This document shows positions 6,037 through 8,632 of a stretch of DNA of 8,632 nt, piece after piece; positions within the stretch are counted from its first letter, which is position 1; every line of letters starts with the position of its first letter. The position numbers and the translations under genes were made by a program. The notes under the pieces are model-generated. The model made no database searches, was not told where the DNA came from, and was given only the letters and a program-made list of their open reading frames with translations. The DNA is from an uncultured Collinsella sp. GTDB taxonomy: Bacteria; Actinomycetota; Coriobacteriia; Coriobacteriales; Coriobacteriaceae. The stretch lies in the NCBI GenBank assembly GCA_900549245.1, contig URNQ01000065.1:1-8632 (forward strand). The letters are read 5' to 3'.

Positions 6037-6489
6037 ATGGGATTTGTATCTGCCAACCAAGTGACAATCGGGTATACCGCCGCCTCGCGCGAGGACGCCC
6101 TACATTATTTGTCCGAGCAGGCCATCGAGCTCGGCTTTGCCGATGACGCATCTGCCGTAGAGGCCGCCTTCATTGCTCGCGAGAACGAGGCCGAGACCGG
6201 CCTTGTCGCCGGTTTTGCCGTTCCGCATGCCAAAAGCGACGCGATCCACACGCCGGGCGTTGCCGTGCTTAAACTGACCGAGCCCGTTGAATGGCCGAGC
6301 TTCGATGGGGTGCCCGTCGATGTTGCGCTCGCGCTGTACGTGCCTGCCGGCGAGGCTGGAACCACGCATCTGCGCCTGCTCTCCAAGGCTGCCGTAATGC
6401 TGATGGACGCCGGCTTCCGCGACAAGGTGCGCGCGAGCACCGATCCCGTTGAGATTGCGGAGCTCATCAATAGCGGACTCGAAGACTAG
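6037..6489 (+). CDS. PTS fructose/mannitol-type EIIA protein
   Basis: A 150-residue stand-alone EIIA of the fructose family. It takes phosphate from HPr and passes it to the EIIB cysteine. His64 in GFAVPHAKSD is the expected phosphorylated residue, and the length is typical of a single EIIA domain. The start has an AAGGAAGG site five bases upstream and lies 11 bases after the transketolase stop, so it is cotranscribed. Its most likely partner is the EIIBC at 499, which lacks an EIIA domain. Having the two PTS parts at opposite ends of the gene set argues that the genes between them serve the same sugar. A PtsN-like purely regulatory role is a weaker alternative. Confidence 0.92.
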   Translation: MGFVSANQVTIGYTAASREDALHYLSEQAIELGFADDASAVEAAFIARENEAETGLVAGFAVPHAKSDAIHTPGVAVLKLTEPVEWPSFDGVPVDVALALYVPAGEAGTTHLRLLSKAAVMLMDAGFRDKVRASTDPVEIAELINSGLED

Positions 6490-6531
6490 AACGGTCATCC
6501 CGTTCAATCAATCGATCCTTCTCCAAGGAAA

Positions 6532-6574
6532 AGGGCCGCGACGCCATATAGGTGTCGCGGCCCTGTTTGCGTTT
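6532..6574 (+). terminator. Intrinsic terminator at the end of the PTS operon
   Basis: AGGGCCGCGACGCC (6532-6545) pairs with 6551-6564 over 14 bp with one G-T wobble around the loop ATATA. GTTTGCGTTT follows, an interrupted T-tract. A smaller hairpin (GAACGG 6489-6494 with CCGTTC 6500-6505) begins on the last base of the EIIA stop codon. The stem lies 42 bases past that stop and runs straight into the first copy of the 49-bp repeat. Confidence 0.85.
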
Positions 6575-6620
6575 CCCCAGATAAAACCTGCCAAAATAAA
6601 CCTATCCCTTTTTGGCAGGC
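6572..6620 (+). repeat. 49-bp intergenic repeat, copy 1
   Basis: This copy matches 6888-6936 at 43 of 49 positions without gaps. Inside it, CCTGCCAAAA (6587-6596) and TTTTGGCAGG (6610-6619) form a perfect 10-bp inverted repeat. It also contains two near-direct units, AAACCTGCC and AAACCTATC. It begins at the tail of the operon terminator. It looks like a REP-like or small palindromic element. Confidence 0.7.
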
Positions 6621-6682
6621 TAATCGTGAGTTATTTCACCGCAACTTAGGGCACGGTTAGGAAGTGTGCACCTTAAAGAGTG

Positions 6683-6789
6683 GAGCCCTTGTTTTAGAGA
6701 GACGGAATGCCAAAATTCGTCCGTCAGCTACCATCTGCCAAAAATGACGGATAAAGGGCTCATCGAAGTAATGGGTTCATCGACGAGCC
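6683..6789 (+). repeat. Cluster of overlapping inverted repeats
   Basis: GAGCCCTT (6683-6690) pairs with AAGGGCTC (6754-6761). Inside it, GACGGA (6701-6706) can pair with TCCGTC (6720-6725), or TCCGTCA (6720-6726) can pair with TGACGGA (6745-6751); the two hairpins exclude each other. GGCTCATCGA (6757-6766) can also pair with TCGACGAGCC (6780-6789), one mismatch, competing with the outer stem. TGCCAAAA occurs at 6708-6715 and 6736-6743. No gene is seen. This may be a mobile palindromic element or a structured RNA. Confidence 0.5.
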
Positions 6790-6826
6790 GCAACCGCCGC
6801 TATCGGAAGAAGTAGATGCAGCCGAA

Positions 6827-6873
6827 TTGCCCCTCTATCGTCTCTCGAAGTTTGATGGGTGCTAGAGGGGCGA
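6827..6873 (+). repeat. Hairpin preceding repeat copy 2
   Basis: GCCCCTCTA (6829-6837) pairs perfectly with TAGAGGGGC (6863-6871). Two more outer pairs, one of them a wobble, extend it to 11 bp. The loop is 25 bases. It stands about 15 bases before the second 49-bp repeat, much as the operon terminator stands before the first. No clear T-run follows. Confidence 0.45.
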
Positions 6874-6887
6874 CTGCCTCGCGATAT

Positions 6888-6936
6888 TTTCCCAAGATAA
6901 AACCTGCCAAAACAAACCTGTCCCTTATTGACAGGT
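6888..6936 (+). repeat. 49-bp intergenic repeat, copy 2
   Basis: Same orientation as copy 1, with six substitutions. Here the long 10-bp inverted repeat is spoiled at two positions. Instead ACCTGTC (6917-6922 with its preceding A at 6916) pairs perfectly with GACAGGT (6930-6936) around a 7-base loop. The two copies therefore favour different stems from the same parts. Confidence 0.7.
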
Positions 6937-6993
6937 CAGTTAACGCAGTCCAGGTTGAGCATATGTGCCCGGAGCCCGCGCAGCGCCGAGCAG

Positions 6994-7018
6994 TTACGCC
7001 GTTTGTAAAACGGCGTAA
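6994..7018 (-). terminator. Hairpin immediately downstream of larE
   Basis: TTACGCCGTTT (6994-7004) and AAACGGCGTAA (7008-7018) form a perfect 11-bp stem with a 3-base loop, one base beyond the larE stop codon. No T-run follows on the minus strand, so it is not a textbook terminator. It could end or protect larE transcripts. Confidence 0.45.
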
Positions 7019-7019
7019 T

Positions 7020-7898
7020 CTAAAGGTTCATGTTGCCGTGGATGTAGGGGGTGACCTCGGGGGAGATATGGTCGCAGCCCAGCTCGCGCAGCGCGGACTC
7101 GATAACGGCGGGCAGCGGGGTTTTGCCCTCGGCATCGACGGCGTTGCCACCGAGGGCAGCAATCTTGGCGACATCTGCGGGTGCGGCCTCGATATGCATG
7201 CAGCCGCCGATCAAGCGCGCGCGTACCTGTGCCAGATCAAGATTGTGCAGGTAATCCTCGCAGGCGCGGATTAAATCGACCTTCTCGCGCGTAAGCTCCT
7301 CGCCCGTGGGGACGCGGGTGGCAAGACATGCTCCCGCCGGCAGGTTCCAAACGGGATAGCCCCATGCGCGCAGCAGCTCGCGCTCTTCGTCCTTGGTAAA
7401 GCCGACCTCCATAAGGGGCGAGCGTACGCCGAGCTCTTCTGCCGCACGCATGCCGGGGCGGTAGTCACCGCGATCGCTTGCATTGCTGCCATCGATGACG
7501 GTGGGAAAGCCGAGCGACTTGGCGTGGTTGACGATGGCGGTAAAGCCGGCGTGCTTGCAGTGGTAGCAGCGATTAGCATCGTTGCAGGCTACTTGGGGGA
7601 GCTGCAGCTGATCCACCGAAAGATTGAGCACGGGGAGCTTAAAATGCGGCCCCTCATTGGCCTGCCCATCAACGGACTGCTCAAACGAAGTCTGTTCGGG
7701 CGTGCCGATGAGCGGCGTGATGAGATGGACGAGGAGGGTATTGGTAGGCATGATGCGGGCGCAGACCGCGGCCAAAAAGCTGCTGTCGACGCCACCGGAA
7801 AACCCGATAGCCACGCGCCCGTATGCCAAAAGCAGCTGTTCGAGCGCCGATAGCTTGTCTTGAAGCTCCTCTGCGGGTGCCGTGGTGTCTAAAATCAT
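7020..7898 (-). CDS. larE: ATP-dependent sacrificial sulfur transferase LarE
   Basis: A 292-residue PP-loop protein of the LarE family. LarE activates the pyridinium dicarboxylate precursor of the nickel-pincer cofactor (used by lactate racemase and related enzymes) by adenylation and adds sulfur to it. The PP-loop SGGVDSS is at 34-40. NRCYHCK supplies Cys111 and Cys114, and PAGACLATR supplies Cys191, which lies at the position of the sulfur-donating cysteine. From memory, LarE proteins with this CxxC plus the third cysteine hold a [4Fe-4S] cluster and can work catalytically, whereas the Lactobacillus type sacrifices its single cysteine. The start has an AAGGA site seven bases upstream. LarB, LarC and a racemase are not in the window, so the gene stands alone. 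Another PP-loop sulfur or amide transferase is the main alternative. Confidence 0.9.
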   Translation of the reverse strand: MILDTTAPAEELQDKLSALEQLLLAYGRVAIGFSGGVDSSFLAAVCARIMPTNTLLVHLITPLIGTPEQTSFEQSVDGQANEGPHFKLPVLNLSVDQLQLPQVACNDANRCYHCKHAGFTAIVNHAKSLGFPTVIDGSNASDRGDYRPGMRAAEELGVRSPLMEVGFTKDEERELLRAWGYPVWNLPAGACLATRVPTGEELTREKVDLIRACEDYLHNLDLAQVRARLIGGCMHIEAAPADVAKIAALGGNAVDAEGKTPLPAVIESALRELGCDHISPEVTPYIHGNMNL

Positions 7899-8071
7899 GA
7901 AACGTTCCTTATCGTTGAGTACTCGATCGAAAACTATAATCCTAATGCGTTACTTGCCATAAGACTTCTATCTGTGTAACGAAAGTGCAATATGGCATAT
8001 ACGTTATATACAAGTTGCCAAATGCGGTAGAGTTGCGGCAACGCGACAGCGAGAGTCGATGGGGGACCGAT
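7899..8071. promoter_or_regulatory. Divergent promoter region between larE and the HAD gene
   Basis: This gap is clearly more AT-rich than the genes on either side. On the minus strand TATAGT (complement of 7933-7938) is a good -10 for larE, giving a leader of roughly 28 bases, but no good -35 is seen. On the plus strand the TTATATACA stretch (8004-8012) could be the -10 for the HAD gene; TATAAT at 7935-7940 is a more distant option. GTTGCC (8014-8019) and GGCAAC (8037-8042) form an inverted repeat, and GTTGCGGCAAC (8032-8042) is itself a palindrome. These may be operators. Confidence 0.4.
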
Positions 8072-8632
8072 ATGATCAAGGCTGTTATTTTTGACATGGA
8101 CGGAACGCTGGTCGATACCGAGCGTTTGGGCGTCAAGGCGTGGAAGGCGGGCGCTGCCGAGCTGGGGATCGCGATTGATGAAGCACTGATCCATCAGTTT
8201 ATCGGTCGCACGCTGCCCGATGTCATGGGCATCCTTGAGGAGCATTATGGCAGCAGCGAAACCGCCGAGGCGATCTATGCCCGCCACAAGGAAATTCGTG
8301 ACGAGATGGTCAAGACCGATCTGGAGCTTAAGGCCGGCGCCGCCGAGTGCCTGGACGAGCTGCTGGCCGCGGGCTATCACGTGGGTCTTGCGACGTCGTC
8401 GCGCCACGTTACGGCCGAGCGCAACCTTAAGATGGTCGGTCTCTTTGACAAGTTTGAAACGGTGACCTGCGGCGAGGACGTCGTGCACGGCAAGCCCGAC
8501 CCCGAGATGTATCTGCTTACCTGCGAGCGCGCGGGCTTTGCTCCCGAGGAATGTGCCGTGGTCGAGGATTCGCGCAACGGCTGCGTCTCGGGCATTACGG
8601 CTGGCTGCCACGTCTTTGCTGTCCCCGATATC
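8072..8632 (+). CDS. HAD-superfamily hydrolase (phosphatase or beta-phosphoglucomutase-like), partial
   Basis: The first 187 codons of a gene that continues past the window, still open at the last base. HAD motif I is FDMDGTL with nucleophile Asp8 and acid/base Asp10; motif II is LATSS (106-110); motif III is Lys141 in GKPDPEMY; motif IV is VVEDSRNG with Glu165 and Asp166. A helical cap of about 65 residues sits between motifs I and II. This is the class used by beta-phosphoglucomutases, phosphoglycolate phosphatases and many small sugar-phosphate phosphatases. The substrate cannot be told from sequence. The start is chosen because translation begins right at the HAD fold, with GGGGGA five bases upstream; another ATG at 8059 is out of frame. 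It is divergent from larE, and nothing ties it functionally to that gene. Confidence 0.88.
   Translation, partial: MIKAVIFDMDGTLVDTERLGVKAWKAGAAELGIAIDEALIHQFIGRTLPDVMGILEEHYGSSETAEAIYARHKEIRDEMVKTDLELKAGAAECLDELLAAGYHVGLATSSRHVTAERNLKMVGLFDKFETVTCGEDVVHGKPDPEMYLLTCERAGFAPEECAVVEDSRNGCVSGITAGCHVFAVPDI

Noticed and set aside
6449..6649. A 66-codon plus-strand frame
   Set aside because: It overlaps the end of the EIIA gene, then runs through the terminator and the 49-bp repeat. It has no ribosome site or family resemblance.
6572..6936. CRISPR array
   Set aside because: Only two repeat copies, 267 bases apart, with no regular spacing and no cas genes in the window.
6816..7274. A 152-codon plus-strand frame
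   Set aside because: Its first part crosses the hairpin and repeat copy 2 and the rest is antisense to larE, so it is a shadow frame.
7934..8611. A 225-codon minus-strand frame
   Set aside because: It is antisense to the HAD gene, whose four motifs are intact on the plus strand. It also covers the divergent promoter region.

Overview
The window is high-GC bacterial DNA with strongly GC-biased codon use. Gene content and style suggest a gut Actinomycete of the Coriobacteriia, Collinsella-like. That assignment is an inference from general resemblance, not from a marker gene.

Layout. Positions 1-498 hold no confident gene. They contain an operator-like inverted repeat (305-326, with a third half-site to 339) and a leader. 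A plus-strand set of six genes follows: a fructose-type PTS EIIBC permease (499-1971), a GatZ/KbaZ-family protein (2116-3384), a small transaldolase (3510-4193), a two-piece transketolase (4257-5087 and 5087-6025), and a stand-alone PTS EIIA (6037-6489). A strong intrinsic terminator closes the set (6532-6574). Positions 6572-7019 are gene-free and rich in repeats: two copies of a 49-bp element plus several inverted repeats. A minus-strand larE (7020-7898) follows. Divergent from it, a HAD-family phosphatase/phosphomutase (from 8072) runs off the right end.

How the genes may work together (inference). PTS genes bracket the operon, so EIIA and EIIBC probably form one transporter that imports and phosphorylates a ketohexose or similar sugar. 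No 1-phosphofructokinase, tagatose-6-phosphate kinase or GatY aldolase lies in the window. The GatZ-like protein may therefore act as a sugar-phosphate 4-epimerase that delivers fructose-6-phosphate. Transaldolase and transketolase would then pass that carbon into the pentose-phosphate pool. The operon would link sugar uptake directly to the non-oxidative pentose phosphate pathway.

Three gene junctions carry RNA hairpins. One is a complete intrinsic terminator inside the operon (3442-3477). Another is a 13-bp hairpin whose loop is perfectly complementary to sequence just downstream (1986-2046). These suggest that expression is graded between the uptake/epimerase part and the transaldolase/transketolase part.
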